This document shows positions 47,676 through 57,074 of a DNA stretch of 64,000 nt, piece after piece (within the stretch, counting starts at the first letter, position 1; the number at the start of each line of letters is the position of its first letter). A program made the translations under genes and the position numbers. The notes under the pieces were generated by a model. The model was not told the DNA's origin and made no database searches. It worked only from the letters and a program-made list of their open reading frames with translations. Location of the stretch: positions 981,501-1,045,500 of the forward strand of contig JADJLG010000001.1 in NCBI GenBank assembly GCA_016710235.1. The letters are read 5' to 3'. The stretch comes from Saprospiraceae bacterium (GTDB taxonomy: Bacteria > Bacteroidota > Bacteroidia > Chitinophagales > Saprospiraceae).

Positions 47676-48221
47676 TTAGAAACGGTATCCTATTGCTAAT
47701 TTTCCAGTAGCATCTATGTTTAACAGAGGGAAATCGCCCAGTTCAATTGATTCATCTTCTGAAGAATATTTATTTACAAAAGCACGACCAGCTCCAAGTC
47801 CAAGTTCAAAAACAAATCTTCCAGCAGAAACCCATTTATAGCCAACATAAAATCCTACTGCAAATCTAGTATTTGTTATGTTAGAAGTGGAAACACCATC
47901 TTCATATTTACCTTTTCTTGTAGCAAATTTTACGTAAGGTCCTATATTAAATTTATCAATATTCCTGTTTGGGTTAAAATAATATTTGCCAATTAACCTG
48001 ATGCCTATGCCTTGGTTTTTTACATCGACATCGCCTACAGAATACCCTCCATAATCATAACCCAAAGTTCCCTCAAGTCCAAATGAAGGTTTGATACCAT
48101 ATTCACCACTGATATCTACACTGCTAAACAGCAGACTCACGGGATTGATCGTAAGATCAAATTGAGCGCTAGCTGACTTGGCGAGCACAAAAAACAGAAA
48201 AAAAATAGTTAGTTTACGCAT
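47676..48221 (-). CDS. Outer membrane beta-barrel protein (DUF3575-like)
   Basis: 181 residues from ATG at 48221 (MRKLTIFFLF); a TTG at 48299 would add a 26-residue lead before the signal peptide. Signal ends ASAQF. Strand pattern (LTINPVSLLFSSVDISGEYG, GIGIRLIGKYYF, VGFYVGYKW) and a final KLAIGYRF fit a DUF3575-type eight-stranded barrel. Role unknown. A terminator follows. The 288 bases upstream (48222-48509) show nothing recognisable. Confidence 0.75.
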   Translation of the reverse strand: MRKLTIFFLFFVLAKSASAQFDLTINPVSLLFSSVDISGEYGIKPSFGLEGTLGYDYGGYSVGDVDVKNQGIGIRLIGKYYFNPNRNIDKFNIGPYVKFATRKGKYEDGVSTSNITNTRFAVGFYVGYKWVSAGRFVFELGLGAGRAFVNKYSSEDESIELGDFPLLNIDATGKLAIGYRF

Positions 48222-49216
48222 AATAAATTGTTTAATTAGTTGCGTAAATGTATAAAATTTTTTACTGACATCCCAATACCCTTTGTCTATTTTGTGCAAG
48301 TCTATTAAGCAAACTAAAAAAACTTTGGTTCTCCTGCAAATTTAATCTCAATCCGATATTTCAGGTGGCTATTGGTAAGAATATAAATTCATAACTAATC
48401 TTGTGTATTGTTGTTTACGCGGTACTATATTGATGTATTTATATCATTTATAGCTTTTATATACCAATTTTAATACATTTTCAATATTTTATTCACATAC
48501 AGAATTTACTCATTGTTCCGCCTCATACGCACAGGCTCCATGCCATGTGCTCGTGAGGACATATCTCTTTCTCTCGCCATCTCCCTGCATCACATTGATC
48601 TCTCGCTTGAAACTATAGCCGTCGGGACTTTTGAGTCGCCATAATGTCTTGCCTGTAGCTAAATCCAGAGCCCATAGTCGTCCATCGCCTCCATTGATGT
48701 AATACAACACTCCATTCAATACAACCATTCTACTGCTTGTGCCCGGCGCACGTTCTCCCTTCCACTTGATCGCTCCGGTCTCCGCATCTAAAGCGTAATA
48801 GCCGTCGCCTTCGGCGGCTGCATAAAGAGTGCCTTGATCATAAGTACAACTTCCAAACAGAAAATTACCCTTGAACTCTTGAGTCCAAATGCTATCTCCT
48901 GTCCAAAGATCATTGCAGAATACATGACTTGCTCCATCGTGATAAATTTTATTGTTTTGAATATCTACACATGGCAAAGCATAGGACTCTAGATTGGTAA
49001 TTTTCTTGTATTCATACACCCAGTTTTTATCTGTGTAATTAAACAAACTTATCAATGGTATGCAATTCTTTTCATTTATAGATTCGCAGTAAGTAATTAC
49101 TATATAATCTGTACTATTTTGGTTAAAGGATTTTGCAGTTAAAATCCTACCTAGTTCTCCTGATACATTTCTATTTATTGTATTTAAATATTTCGGGATT
49201 ATTTTTTCTTTTATAT

Positions 49217-50296
49217 GCTGAATTCAACATTTAAGTGCGACAAGGTTCAAAAATACTTCATTTGGTGTTTTGTAGCCTAATTTTTTTCTTGGTCGATTAT
49301 TTATTTGGGATTCAATTCGATCCAAGTCAGTTTGCTTGAGCATGGAAAAGTCTGATTTTTTTGGCAAGTATTGTCGTATTAAACCATTGATATTTTCATT
49401 GCAACCTCTTTCATAAGCGGAATATGGATGAGCAAAGTATATCTTAGTATTCAATGCTTTTGCCAATGTTTGATGATCTGCATTTTCTTTTCCATTGTCT
49501 AATGTAATTGTATGGCATAAGTTTTTATATTTTTTCAATTTGCAACTGATTGTTTTGGCTGTGAATTTAGCTTCTTTGGACTCCAGCTTAATGATCTTGA
49601 CAAACAAGGATTTTCTTTCCACCATACTGGCAATTTGGGACTTATGATTCTTTCCTACTATAGTATCTCCTTCCCAATCTCCATACCTTTTTTGAGATTC
49701 AACAATCTTTGGTCTATCTTCAATACATACTCTGTTTTTGATAATTCCCCTTTGTTTATAGGTATTTTTGCGTCTTCGCCTACTTCTGTGGGAATGTCTT
49801 AAATTACTCCATAGATCACCTCCTTTCCTTTTATCTTCATATACATATTGATATATGCACTCTTTACTAACCCTTTCATACTTATCAATATTCGCTCGAC
49901 CTTCGATTTGCTCTGGGCTCCACTTGATTTTAAGTAATTGATCCACTTTGCTTTTAAGATCGCTTGTAATTTTATTCTTCCTTCCCTTTCCTTGTGCTCT
50001 CTGTTCACTCCGATCCTGAGCTCTTGCGCTTCCATATAACTTGTATGAACCAGGTGAAGAGTTTCTATCGAGTTCCCGATATATAGTGCTTCTATGATAT
50101 CCTAATTCCACAGCAATCTGAATAATGCTCATTCCTTGCCTTTTAAATTGTTCAATTAATACCCTTTGAGGGTAGGTGATTTGTTTATACATTTGTGTAC
50201 AGTTAAAAATCTTGAGGGGAAAGTACCTATTTTTATAATAGGTCTTTCTCCAAAAGAATGTTTTATTAACTGTCGCACTTATTTATGGAATCTAGT
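49217..50296 (-). mobile_element. IS30 family insertion sequence, 1,080 bases
   Basis: Bounded by imperfect 26-base terminal inverted repeats (19 of 26 positions match; the inner AAGTGCGACA is identical). Flanked by TAT on both sides (49214-49216 and 50297-50299), a 3-bp target duplication shown by comparison with the uninterrupted copies 7 and 10. It carries one transposase ORF and appears intact, so the insertion may be recent. Confidence 0.92.
49224..50192 (-). CDS. IS30 family transposase
   Basis: 322 residues, normal length. N-terminal helix-turn-helix (YPQRVLIEQFKRQGMSIIQI, LGYHRSTIYRELDRN) and a C-terminal DDE integrase core with the catalytic residues in YGDWEGDTIVGK, TLDNGKEN and GCNENINGLIRQYLPK. 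Cuts and joins the element ends. The stop lies inside the left inverted repeat region and the start about 100 bases from the right end. No frameshift, so it is probably active. Confidence 0.95.
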   Translation of the reverse strand: MYKQITYPQRVLIEQFKRQGMSIIQIAVELGYHRSTIYRELDRNSSPGSYKLYGSARAQDRSEQRAQGKGRKNKITSDLKSKVDQLLKIKWSPEQIEGRANIDKYERVSKECIYQYVYEDKRKGGDLWSNLRHSHRSRRRRKNTYKQRGIIKNRVCIEDRPKIVESQKRYGDWEGDTIVGKNHKSQIASMVERKSLFVKIIKLESKEAKFTAKTISCKLKKYKNLCHTITLDNGKENADHQTLAKALNTKIYFAHPYSAYERGCNENINGLIRQYLPKKSDFSMLKQTDLDRIESQINNRPRKKLGYKTPNEVFLNLVALKC

Positions 50297-50815
50297 TATT
50301 ACCTGTTTGTAAATCCAAAATATAAAAGCCAGGGTATTGGTCTCCATTATCCGGATAATCTTGAAGAATAAAACATTGATTTTTGATTCCACCGACTCTT
50401 ACGTACATAGGTTGCCCCCAAATTTTATTCCATTGACTCTTACCATTTTCCATATTGATGCAATAAGAACGAGGGCCACTTTGGAAACTAAGCAAATTGT
50501 GATATGAATAATAATCTAAAAACCCTCCATCTGTTTCTCGCAAATATTCATTCCATTTCCATTTAATTTTACCCGTTTCTGCATCCAATAAAGCGATATA
50601 AGATTTTCCATTTTGATGAGATTCGGCTATAAAACTACCGTTATATATCAATCCTACAGATTCTATAGACTGGTCATGTTCCTCCTCCTTATTCCACCAG
50701 ATTTATAGCTTCTCTGTTATTACGCCATTTTCTGATATAACAGAAGGACTATCCTCCTTTGTGCAAGAGCAACTAAGGAGGAAACTAACATAAAAAATAA
50801 TTGCAATTAAATAAG

Positions 50816-51264
50816 AGTCGATAGTCGTTAGTCATTGAATTATAATTTATTGAATGATTTTATTAATCCTCGGATTATTTTAGCAATTTCAGTGGATTTA
50901 TTGAGCAATGTTTCTTTCTGCGTTTCATCTATATATTTTAATCGGTGTGCTAAATACAACATTGATATAACTTCATTACAAGATCCTAAGGATATATACA
51001 AATATCGAATAAAATCTGCATCGCTGCTTCGATTAAATCCTTCTGCGATATTGTTTGATATTGACACCGTTGCCCTGCAAATCTGATCTCTAAATCCAAA
51101 GTCTTTCATTGATCCAAAAACAGTATATATATCCACTGCAACATCTTGTGCCTTCTGCCAAGCTACAATATCTTCAAATCTTGTAATTCTCATATCTCTT
51201 ATTAATTATATCCCATTTTTCTAAATAAAATTATCCCAACTACCGACTTTCGACTATCGACTAT
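50816..51264 (-). mobile_element. Putative element: four-helix-bundle gene between inverted 7-bp repeats
   Basis: Left arm at 50816-50833 (AGTCGATAGTCGTTAGTC) and right arm at 51244-51264 (CGACTTT CGACTAT CGACTAT) are inverted copies of the same heptamer. Between them lies a single gene. Other junctions of the array have the same arms but only a ~30-base loop with similar edge bases (CCCCACTTTCG versus CCCAACTACCG), as if internally deleted. No target duplication could be defined. Its left end abuts the destroyed start of copy 1. Confidence 0.6.
50840..51193 (-). CDS. Four-helix-bundle protein (23S rRNA IVS / Avd superfamily)
   Basis: 117 residues, ATG at 51193 preceded by AAGAGAT. Typical motifs of the IVS-encoded family: FEDIVAWQKAQDVAVDIY at the N-terminus, FGFRDQICRATVSISNNIAEGFNR in helix 2, FIRYLYISLGSCNEVISMLY in helix 3 and LIKSFNKL at the end. 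Relatives are encoded in 23S rRNA intervening sequences and include the Avd subunit of diversity-generating retroelements; they form pentamers that bind nucleic acid. No reverse transcriptase is present here. It replaces the loop of the heptamer palindrome found elsewhere in the array. Confidence 0.88.
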   Translation of the reverse strand: MRITRFEDIVAWQKAQDVAVDIYTVFGSMKDFGFRDQICRATVSISNNIAEGFNRSSDADFIRYLYISLGSCNEVISMLYLAHRLKYIDETQKETLLNKSTEIAKIIRGLIKSFNKL

Positions 51265-51268
51265 AAAA

Positions 51269-52492
51269 CTACCGTTCCGCCTCATACGCACAGGCTCCAT
51301 GCCACGTGCTGGTGAGGACATATCCCTTTCTCTCGCCATCTCCCGGCATCACATTGATCTCTCGCTTGAAGCTATAGCCGTCGGGACTTTTTAGTCGCCA
51401 TAATGTCTTGCCTGTAGCTGCATCCAGAGCCCATAGTCGTCCGTCGCCTCCATTGATGTAATACAATACTCCATTCAATACAACCATTCTACTGCTTGTG
51501 CCCGGCGCACGTTCTCCCTTCCACTTGATCGCTCCGGTCTCCGCATCTAAAGCGTAATAACCATCGCCTTCGGCGGCACAGTAGAGAGTGCCGTTGTCGA
51601 TCATATATTCACCAAATAAAAATCCACCTTTAAATTCTTGTGACCACAGACTATCACCAGACCATAAATCATGACAAACAATAGAATTACCCAATGAATG
51701 ATAAATTTTATTATTTACAACACAAAGCGAACCTTGTGCACCAGGATCTATAGTAATTAATGGCTTATATTCAAAGATCCATTTTTTGTTTGAATAATTA
51801 TATAAAGAGATACGTGGATAACTAGATTTACTATCTATTGATTCTGTATATGAAATTAAATAGTAAATTTCATTTAAAGTATCTATTCTTTGAACACCTC
51901 TAATGCTTCCAAATTCATTTATTACATTTTTATTTTTAAATTTGTACATTGGAATAATTTTATCTTTCACTACTCCGGTATTAAGATCAAGAATGTAAAA
52001 ACCGGGATATTCATCCACACCATCTGCATGATCTTGTAATACATAAACTTCATCCTTATAACCAGAAGATTTATAGAAAATTGCTTTATCCCATGTTTTA
52101 CTCCAAATTTCTTTGCCAGAATTAAAATCCAAACAGTAAGTTCTAGGTGACCCACTCAATATATATAAATATCTATCATATGAATAAGGAAAATCTATTG
52201 ACAAATCATTACTATTTCTATATCCATTCCACTTCCAACTAATTTTTCCATTTTTTGCATTAGTTAAACTGAGATAAGAAATTCCATTTTGGTGTGATTC
52301 GCAAAGAAAACTACCATTATAAAAATGACCAATAGTTTTTATTGATTGATCATGCTCCTCTTCCTTATTCCACCAAATGTAAGGTTTTTCTATAACCACT
52401 CCATTGTCTAGGATGCGAGAAGGAAGCTCTTCCTTGTTGCATCCGCAGCCAAGGAAGAGTCCGGAAAAAATAATTGCAATTATTTTTTTCAT
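51269..52492 (-). CDS. Array copy 2: PQQ-type propeller lipoprotein
   Basis: 407 residues. Lipoprotein signal with lipobox LGC (GLFLGCGCNKE), then the common leader ending EKPYIWWNKEEEHD. The middle (about 45-300) is a set of degenerate propeller blades (SPRTYCLDFNSGKEIW, YPGFYILDLNTG, HDLWSGDSLW) similar to copy 8. The last ~105 residues are the near-constant module with two clear PQQ repeats (GYYALDAETGAIKWKGE and LWALDAATGKTLWRL). Likely anchored in a membrane facing the periplasm or surface. Such propellers bind proteins or ligands; no enzyme motif is seen. Confidence 0.88.
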   Translation of the reverse strand: MKKIIAIIFSGLFLGCGCNKEELPSRILDNGVVIEKPYIWWNKEEEHDQSIKTIGHFYNGSFLCESHQNGISYLSLTNAKNGKISWKWNGYRNSNDLSIDFPYSYDRYLYILSGSPRTYCLDFNSGKEIWSKTWDKAIFYKSSGYKDEVYVLQDHADGVDEYPGFYILDLNTGVVKDKIIPMYKFKNKNVINEFGSIRGVQRIDTLNEIYYLISYTESIDSKSSYPRISLYNYSNKKWIFEYKPLITIDPGAQGSLCVVNNKIYHSLGNSIVCHDLWSGDSLWSQEFKGGFLFGEYMIDNGTLYCAAEGDGYYALDAETGAIKWKGERAPGTSSRMVVLNGVLYYINGGDGRLWALDAATGKTLWRLKSPDGYSFKREINVMPGDGERKGYVLTSTWHGACAYEAER

Positions 52493-52497
52493 AAAAT

Positions 52498-52623
52498 TTA
52501 TCTTAGATCAGTTTTAAACCAAGTGGTATTTTTTGCTCCATCTTTAAAAATATCTCTAAAATTATCGCTCAACACCTTCGTATTCACCGCCTCGAAATGG
52601 TTGCAGTTGATGTTTTCGAATAA
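52498..52623 (-). pseudogene. 3' gene remnant before copy 2
   Basis: 41 codons without a start, in frame to a stop 5 bases before the copy 2 ATG. Constant half FENINCNHFEAVNTKV, then variable tip LSDNFRDIFKDGAKNTTWF and end KTDLR. Cut on its 5' side exactly where the 7-bp repeats begin. Confidence 0.75.
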
Positions 52624-52717
52624 ATAGTCGATAGTCGATAGTCGTTAGTCGTTAGTAAAGAATATTTACATATCCTGTCTCCCCACTTTCGACTATCGAC
52701 TCTCGACTTTCGACTAT
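52624..52717. repeat. Inverted heptamer palindrome between copies 2 and 3
   Basis: ATAGTCG-type heptamers on the left, CGACTAT-type on the right, about 30-base loop (here with TAAAGAATATTTA). Lies just after the copy 3 stop. Confidence 0.85.
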
Positions 52718-52722
52718 AAAAA

Positions 52723-53961
52723 CTACCGTTCTGCCTCATACGCACAAGCTCCATGCCATGTGCTCGTGAGGACATATCCCTTTCTCTCGCCATCTCCCTG
52801 CATCACATTGATCTCTCGCTTGAAGCTGTAGCCGTCGGGACTTTTTAGTCGCCATAATGTCTTGCCTGTAGCAGCATCCAGAGCCCATAGTCGTCCGTCG
52901 CCTCCATTGATGTAATACAGCACTCCATTCAATACAACCATTCTACTGCTTGTGCCCGGCGCACGTTCTCCCTTCCACTTGATCGCTCCTGTCTCTGCAT
53001 CTAAAGCGTAATAGCCGTCGCCTTCGGCGGCGCAGTAGAGAGTGCCATTGTCAATTATAAATCCTCCAAATCCAAAACTTGAATTTTGATTGAATTTAGT
53101 TTCCCAAATAATTTCTCCTTTCATTACATTAATAGCGTACAATGATTGATCAATATTGATAATAACTAAATCGTTATAAAATAAAGGAAGTAAACTCATA
53201 CCCAATTTACTTTTTTCTGATATGAGTATACTATCATAAACCCATCTATCATCGCTAAGATTGTAAAGTGATATATATCTTTTACCATCATTGATCGAGT
53301 TTGGGCAATAAAACGGAATAAAGATCATTTCTTTGCCATCCTTTTGAAAACCGTTAGGTTTGCAACATATACCCACTTCATCATTTACAGTAAGGTTTTT
53401 TGATACAAAATATTTTGGAATAATTTCTTTGTAAAAATTTGGAGAATCAGTTTTACCAACATAAATTGAGTGCGCTGAAAATCCATTGATTTTATTCGAA
53501 CCATACATTATTTCAATATAGTTATCATTAAATCCTGAATTTATCCAATTGCCTTCTGAATTTCTTGCAATCTTCCATACTGTCTTGCCTGTAAATAAAT
53601 CAATACAATATGTATTTTTATTCACTTTATCTATATACAAATTATTAATTTGATATGGTTCTCCTAAAAATTGAAAGTCATTATTCCAATAGTCGTTCCA
53701 TTTCCAATTTAATTTACCATCTGTTAATTTATACGAAGCTAAATAATTTTTGTCATCGGTAACTAGTTCCTTAATAACATTAAAATCAAATGTTTTGACT
53801 TCCCACAACTCATTAAGGTGTTCTAAATTTCCTTTATTCCACCAAATGTAAGGTTTTTCTATAACCACTCCATTGTCTAGGATGCGAGAAGGAAGCTCTT
53901 CCTTGTTGCATCCGCAGCCAAGGAAGAGTCCGGAAAAAATAATTGCAATTATTTTTTTCAT
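52723..53961 (-). CDS. Array copy 3: PQQ-type propeller lipoprotein, divergent middle
   Basis: 412 residues. The first 43 residues equal those of copy 2 (GLFLGCGCNKEELPSRILD), but after WWNKGN the middle is the most divergent of the array (HLNELWEVKTFDFNVIKEL, NTYCIDLFTGKTVWKIARN, SEKSKLGMSLLPLFYNDLVI) and lacks the EEEHD motif. Then the constant C-terminal module resumes at FIIDNGTLYCAAEGDG. This shows the exchange boundaries inside the gene. Same predicted location and fold as the other copies. Confidence 0.88.
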   Translation of the reverse strand: MKKIIAIIFSGLFLGCGCNKEELPSRILDNGVVIEKPYIWWNKGNLEHLNELWEVKTFDFNVIKELVTDDKNYLASYKLTDGKLNWKWNDYWNNDFQFLGEPYQINNLYIDKVNKNTYCIDLFTGKTVWKIARNSEGNWINSGFNDNYIEIMYGSNKINGFSAHSIYVGKTDSPNFYKEIIPKYFVSKNLTVNDEVGICCKPNGFQKDGKEMIFIPFYCPNSINDGKRYISLYNLSDDRWVYDSILISEKSKLGMSLLPLFYNDLVIINIDQSLYAINVMKGEIIWETKFNQNSSFGFGGFIIDNGTLYCAAEGDGYYALDAETGAIKWKGERAPGTSSRMVVLNGVLYYINGGDGRLWALDAATGKTLWRLKSPDGYSFKREINVMQGDGERKGYVLTSTWHGACAYEAER

Positions 53962-53962
53962 A

Positions 53963-54085
53963 TTATCTCATTTGAGTTTTAAAGAAAGGACCACCATCGC
54001 TATTGTTAAATATACGTATAAAGTTTTCGCTCATGACCTTCGTATTCACCGCCTCGAAATGGTTGCAGTTGATGTTTTCGAATAA
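53963..54085 (-). pseudogene. 3' gene remnant before copy 3
   Basis: 40 codons (one fewer than the others, a 3-base deletion that keeps frame). Constant half as elsewhere, tip MSENFIRIFNNSDGGPFF and end KTQMR. The stop is 1 base from the copy 3 ATG (TAATATG). Confidence 0.75.
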
Positions 54086-54165
54086 ATAGTCGATAGTCGA
54101 TAGTCGTTAGTAATGAATATTCATGTCTCCTGCCTCCCCACTTTCGACTTTCGACTATCGACTAT
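54086..54165. repeat. Inverted heptamer palindrome between copies 3 and 4
   Basis: About 26-bp interrupted stem of 7-bp units; the loop holds the 12-base palindrome ATGAATATTCAT and CCTGCCTCCCC. Confidence 0.85.
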
Positions 54166-54169
54166 AAAA

Positions 54170-55399
54170 CTACCGTTCCGCCTCATACGCACAGGCTCCA
54201 TGCCACGTGCTGGTGAGGACATATCCCTTTCTCTCGCCATCTCCCTGCATCACATTGATCTCTCGCTTGAAACTATAGCCGTCGGGACTTTTTAGTCGCC
54301 ATAATGTCTTGCCTGTAGCTGCATCCAGAGCCCATAGTCGTCCGTCGCCTCCATTGATGTAATACAGTACTCCATTCAATACCACCATTCTACTGCTTGT
54401 GCCCGGCGCACATTCCCCCTTCCACTTGATCGCTCCGGTCTCCGCATCTAAAGCGTAATAGCCGTCGCCTTCGGCGGCGCAGTAGAGAGTACCTTGGTCA
54501 TAAGTACAACTTCCAAACAGAAAATTCCCCTTGAACTCTTGAGTCCAAATGCTATCTCCAGTCCATAGATCATTGCAGAATACATGACTTGCTCCATCGT
54601 GATAAATTTTATTGTTTTGAATTGATACTAAACCTAATCCAGTTTTTTCCAAATTGGTAATTAATTTATATTCATAAATCCATTTTTTTTCTGAATAATT
54701 ATAAAGACCAATCATTGGTTTACTTTTATATTCATTTAATGATTCGTCATATGATATCAAATAATAAATCTTATTTAACGTATCTATTCGAACTACATTG
54801 CCTATTGATCCTAATTCTCCCAACACATTTAATTTATCAATATTTAAGAATTTAGGTATTATTTTATCTTTCTGATTGCCTTTTTCTAAGTCATAAATTT
54901 TGACTCCCGGATATTTATCACCATCATCTGGAAAACTTTGTAACACAAAACCTTCGTTCAAGAATCCATTAGTTACTATATATTGTGAAGCAGACTGAGT
55001 TTCTTTCCATTGAGTTTTCCCTGATTGTAAATTTACACAATAGGTTCTGGGTCCAGATTGAAAAAAAATAAATCCTAATGTTGAACAATATGGATATCTA
55101 AGTCCAATGTCATAATCAAATGTATAGTCATCCCATTTCCAAAGAATTTTTCCATCTATTGCATTTTGAAATGACATATAGGATCTGCCATTCTGATGAG
55201 TTTCTGCAATGAATCCACCATTAAATGTAAATGGGGTAGTAATAATAGACTGATCATGCTCTTCCTCTTTATTCCACCAGATATATGGCTTCTCTGTTAT
55301 TACCCCATTTTCGGTTTTAACAGAAGGAGTCTCCTCCTTAGTACATGAGCAACTAAGGAGGAAACTAACATAAAAAATAATTGCAACTATTGTTTTCAT
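54170..55399 (-). CDS. Array copy 4: PQQ-type propeller lipoprotein
   Basis: 409 residues. Lipobox in FLLSCSCTKEE, a different leader from copies 2 and 3 (MKTIVAIIFYVSF). Leader ENGVITEKPYIWWNKEEEHD, middle with FQSGPRTYCVNLQSGKTQWK, YPGVKIYDLEKG and GASHVFCNDLWTGDSIW, then the constant module, with one change (GECAPGTSS where all others have GERAPGTSS). The GASHVFCNDLWTGDSIW blade is shared with copies 1, 5, 6, 7 and 10. Confidence 0.88.
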   Translation of the reverse strand: MKTIVAIIFYVSFLLSCSCTKEETPSVKTENGVITEKPYIWWNKEEEHDQSIITTPFTFNGGFIAETHQNGRSYMSFQNAIDGKILWKWDDYTFDYDIGLRYPYCSTLGFIFFQSGPRTYCVNLQSGKTQWKETQSASQYIVTNGFLNEGFVLQSFPDDGDKYPGVKIYDLEKGNQKDKIIPKFLNIDKLNVLGELGSIGNVVRIDTLNKIYYLISYDESLNEYKSKPMIGLYNYSEKKWIYEYKLITNLEKTGLGLVSIQNNKIYHDGASHVFCNDLWTGDSIWTQEFKGNFLFGSCTYDQGTLYCAAEGDGYYALDAETGAIKWKGECAPGTSSRMVVLNGVLYYINGGDGRLWALDAATGKTLWRLKSPDGYSFKREINVMQGDGERKGYVLTSTWHGACAYEAER

Positions 55400-55409
55400 A
55401 AATTTTATA

Positions 55410-55535
55410 TTATCTTAATGGTGTTTGATACCAAGCTGCACCCTTCTTGCCGAATTGGAATATATCAACAAAATTATCACTCAACACCTTCGTATTCACC
55501 GCCTCGAAATGGTTGCAGTTGATGTTTTCGAATAA
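55410..55535 (-). pseudogene. 3' gene remnant before copy 4
   Basis: 41 codons; constant half as elsewhere, tip LSDNFVDIFQFGKKGAAWY, end QTPLR. Stop 10 bases from the copy 4 ATG. Confidence 0.75.
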
Positions 55536-55622
55536 ATAGTCGATAGTCATTAGTCGTTAGTCGTTAGTAATGAATATTCATGTCTCCTGCCTCCCCACTT
55601 TCGACTTTCGACTATCGACTAT
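55536..55622. repeat. Inverted heptamer palindrome between copies 4 and 5
   Basis: Heptamer arms with one variant unit (AGTCATT), loop with ATGAATATTCAT, ending 4 bases before the copy 5 stop codon. Confidence 0.85.
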
Positions 55623-55626
55623 AAAA

Positions 55627-56853
55627 CTACCGTTCCGCCTCATACGCACAGGCTCCATGCCACGTGCTGGTGAGGACATATCCCTTTCTCTCGCCATCTC
55701 CCTGCATCACATTGATCTCTCGCTTGAAGCTATAGCCGTCGGGACTTTTTAGTCGCCATAATGTCTTGCCTGTAGCTGCATCCAGAGCCCAAAGTCGTCC
55801 ATCGCCTCCATTGACATAATAAAATACTCCATTCAATACCACCATTCTACTGCTTGTGCCCGGCGCACGTTCCCCCTTCCACTTGATCGCTCCGGTCTCC
55901 GCATCTAAAGCGTAATAGCCGTCGCCTTCGGCGGCGCAGTAGAGAGTACCTTGGTCATAAGTACAACTTCCAAACAGAAAATTCCCCTTGAACTCTTGAG
56001 TCCAAATGCTATCTCCAGTCCATAGATCATTGCAGAATACATGACTTGCTCCATCGTGATAGATTTTTTCATTTTGAATATCTACGAAACCAAGTGAATA
56101 TTGCTCAAGATTAGTTATCTTTTTATACTCATAAACCCACTTTTTATCAGTAGAATTATATAGACCTATTAATGGAAAACAATGTTTATCATTTATGGAT
56201 TCACAATAGGTAATTAATAAATAAACCTTCCCATTTTTTTCAATCGGATTTACCCCCGTAATTCTTCCAAATTCATTCGATACATTTCTATTTGTAAAAT
56301 TTTCAAAATGTGGAATAATTTTCTCTTTAACACTTCCTGTTTCCAAATTTAGTATATAAAAGCCGGGATGAGTTGCCCCATTATCAGGATAATCTTGAAG
56401 TAAAAAAACTTCTTTTTGATACCCTCCAGAAATTGAAAATAATGGATCATTCCAAGTTTTCTTCCATTGGGTTTTTCCTGATTCCAAATTAACACAATAA
56501 GATCTTGGTCCAGATTGAAAAAATAGAAATCCAAGATGTGAACAATGTGGAAATCTCAAATCAATATCATAATCGTATAGATAATCATCCCATTTCCAAA
56601 GTAGTTTCCCATCTTTTGCATTTTGGAAAGATAAATAAGATCTGCCATTCTGATGAGTTTCTGCAATGAAAGAATTGTTATAAATAAAAGGAGTGGTGAT
56701 GATATAATTATCATGCTCTTCTTCTTTATTCCACCAGATAAATGGTTTTTCTGTAATTACACCGTTCTCCAACTTAAGAGAAGGATCCTCTTCATTGTTG
56801 CATCCACAACCAAGGAAGAGTCCAATAAATATTATTGCAATTATTTTTTTCAT
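55627..56853 (-). CDS. Array copy 5: PQQ-type propeller lipoprotein
   Basis: 408 residues. Lipobox LGC in GLFLGCGCNNEED. Leader ends EKPFIWWNKEEEHD. Middle resembles copy 4 at its start (SFIAETHQNGRSYLSFQNAK, FFQSGPRSYCVNLESGKTQW) and copies 6 and 7 later (HPGFYILNLETG, GLYNSTDKKWVYEYKKITNL). The constant C-terminal module carries small changes (GVFYYVNGGDG). A good example of patchwork between neighbours. Confidence 0.88.
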   Translation of the reverse strand: MKKIIAIIFIGLFLGCGCNNEEDPSLKLENGVITEKPFIWWNKEEEHDNYIITTPFIYNNSFIAETHQNGRSYLSFQNAKDGKLLWKWDDYLYDYDIDLRFPHCSHLGFLFFQSGPRSYCVNLESGKTQWKKTWNDPLFSISGGYQKEVFLLQDYPDNGATHPGFYILNLETGSVKEKIIPHFENFTNRNVSNEFGRITGVNPIEKNGKVYLLITYCESINDKHCFPLIGLYNSTDKKWVYEYKKITNLEQYSLGFVDIQNEKIYHDGASHVFCNDLWTGDSIWTQEFKGNFLFGSCTYDQGTLYCAAEGDGYYALDAETGAIKWKGERAPGTSSRMVVLNGVFYYVNGGDGRLWALDAATGKTLWRLKSPDGYSFKREINVMQGDGERKGYVLTSTWHGACAYEAER

Positions 56854-56857
56854 ATTT

Positions 56858-56983
56858 TTATCTTAAAGGAGTTTGAAACCATTTAGACTTATTTGATAGA
56901 TTCTGAAATATATCATTAAAATTATCACTCATCACCTTCGTATTTAACGCTTCAAAATGATTGCAGTTTTTGTTTTCGAATAA
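56858..56983 (-). pseudogene. 3' gene remnant before copy 5
   Basis: 41 codons; the most diverged constant half (FENKNCNHFEALNTKV, with synonymous changes too), tip MSDNFNDIFQNLSNKSKWF, end QTPLR. Stop 4 bases from the copy 5 ATG. The synonymous drift with frame kept argues for past coding selection. Confidence 0.75.
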
Positions 56984-57070
56984 ATAGTCGATAGTCATTA
57001 GTCGTTAGTCGTTAGTAATGAATATTCATGTCTCCTGCCTCCCCACTTTCGACTTTCGACTATCGACTAT
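56984..57070. repeat. Inverted heptamer palindrome between copies 5 and 6
   Basis: Same arms and loop as the palindrome at 55536, including the AGTCATT variant unit. Confidence 0.85.
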
Positions 57071-57074
57071 AAAA

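Larger units (their letters stand above)
48510..50810 (-). pseudogene. Array copy 1: lipoprotein pseudogene split by IS30 element
   Basis: C-terminal part at 48510-49216 and N-terminal part from 50297 up to about 50810 join in frame if the IS element and one target duplication are removed. It matches copies 7 and 10 in its middle, while its signal-peptide region resembles copy 4. Three lesions: the start codon region is replaced by 7-bp repeats (no ATG-AAA-AAA as in the others), a TAA at 50703-50705 replaces the conserved Tyr of EKPYIWW, and the IS30 insertion. It also ends in EAEQ rather than EAER. Dead copy at the array end. Confidence 0.88.
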
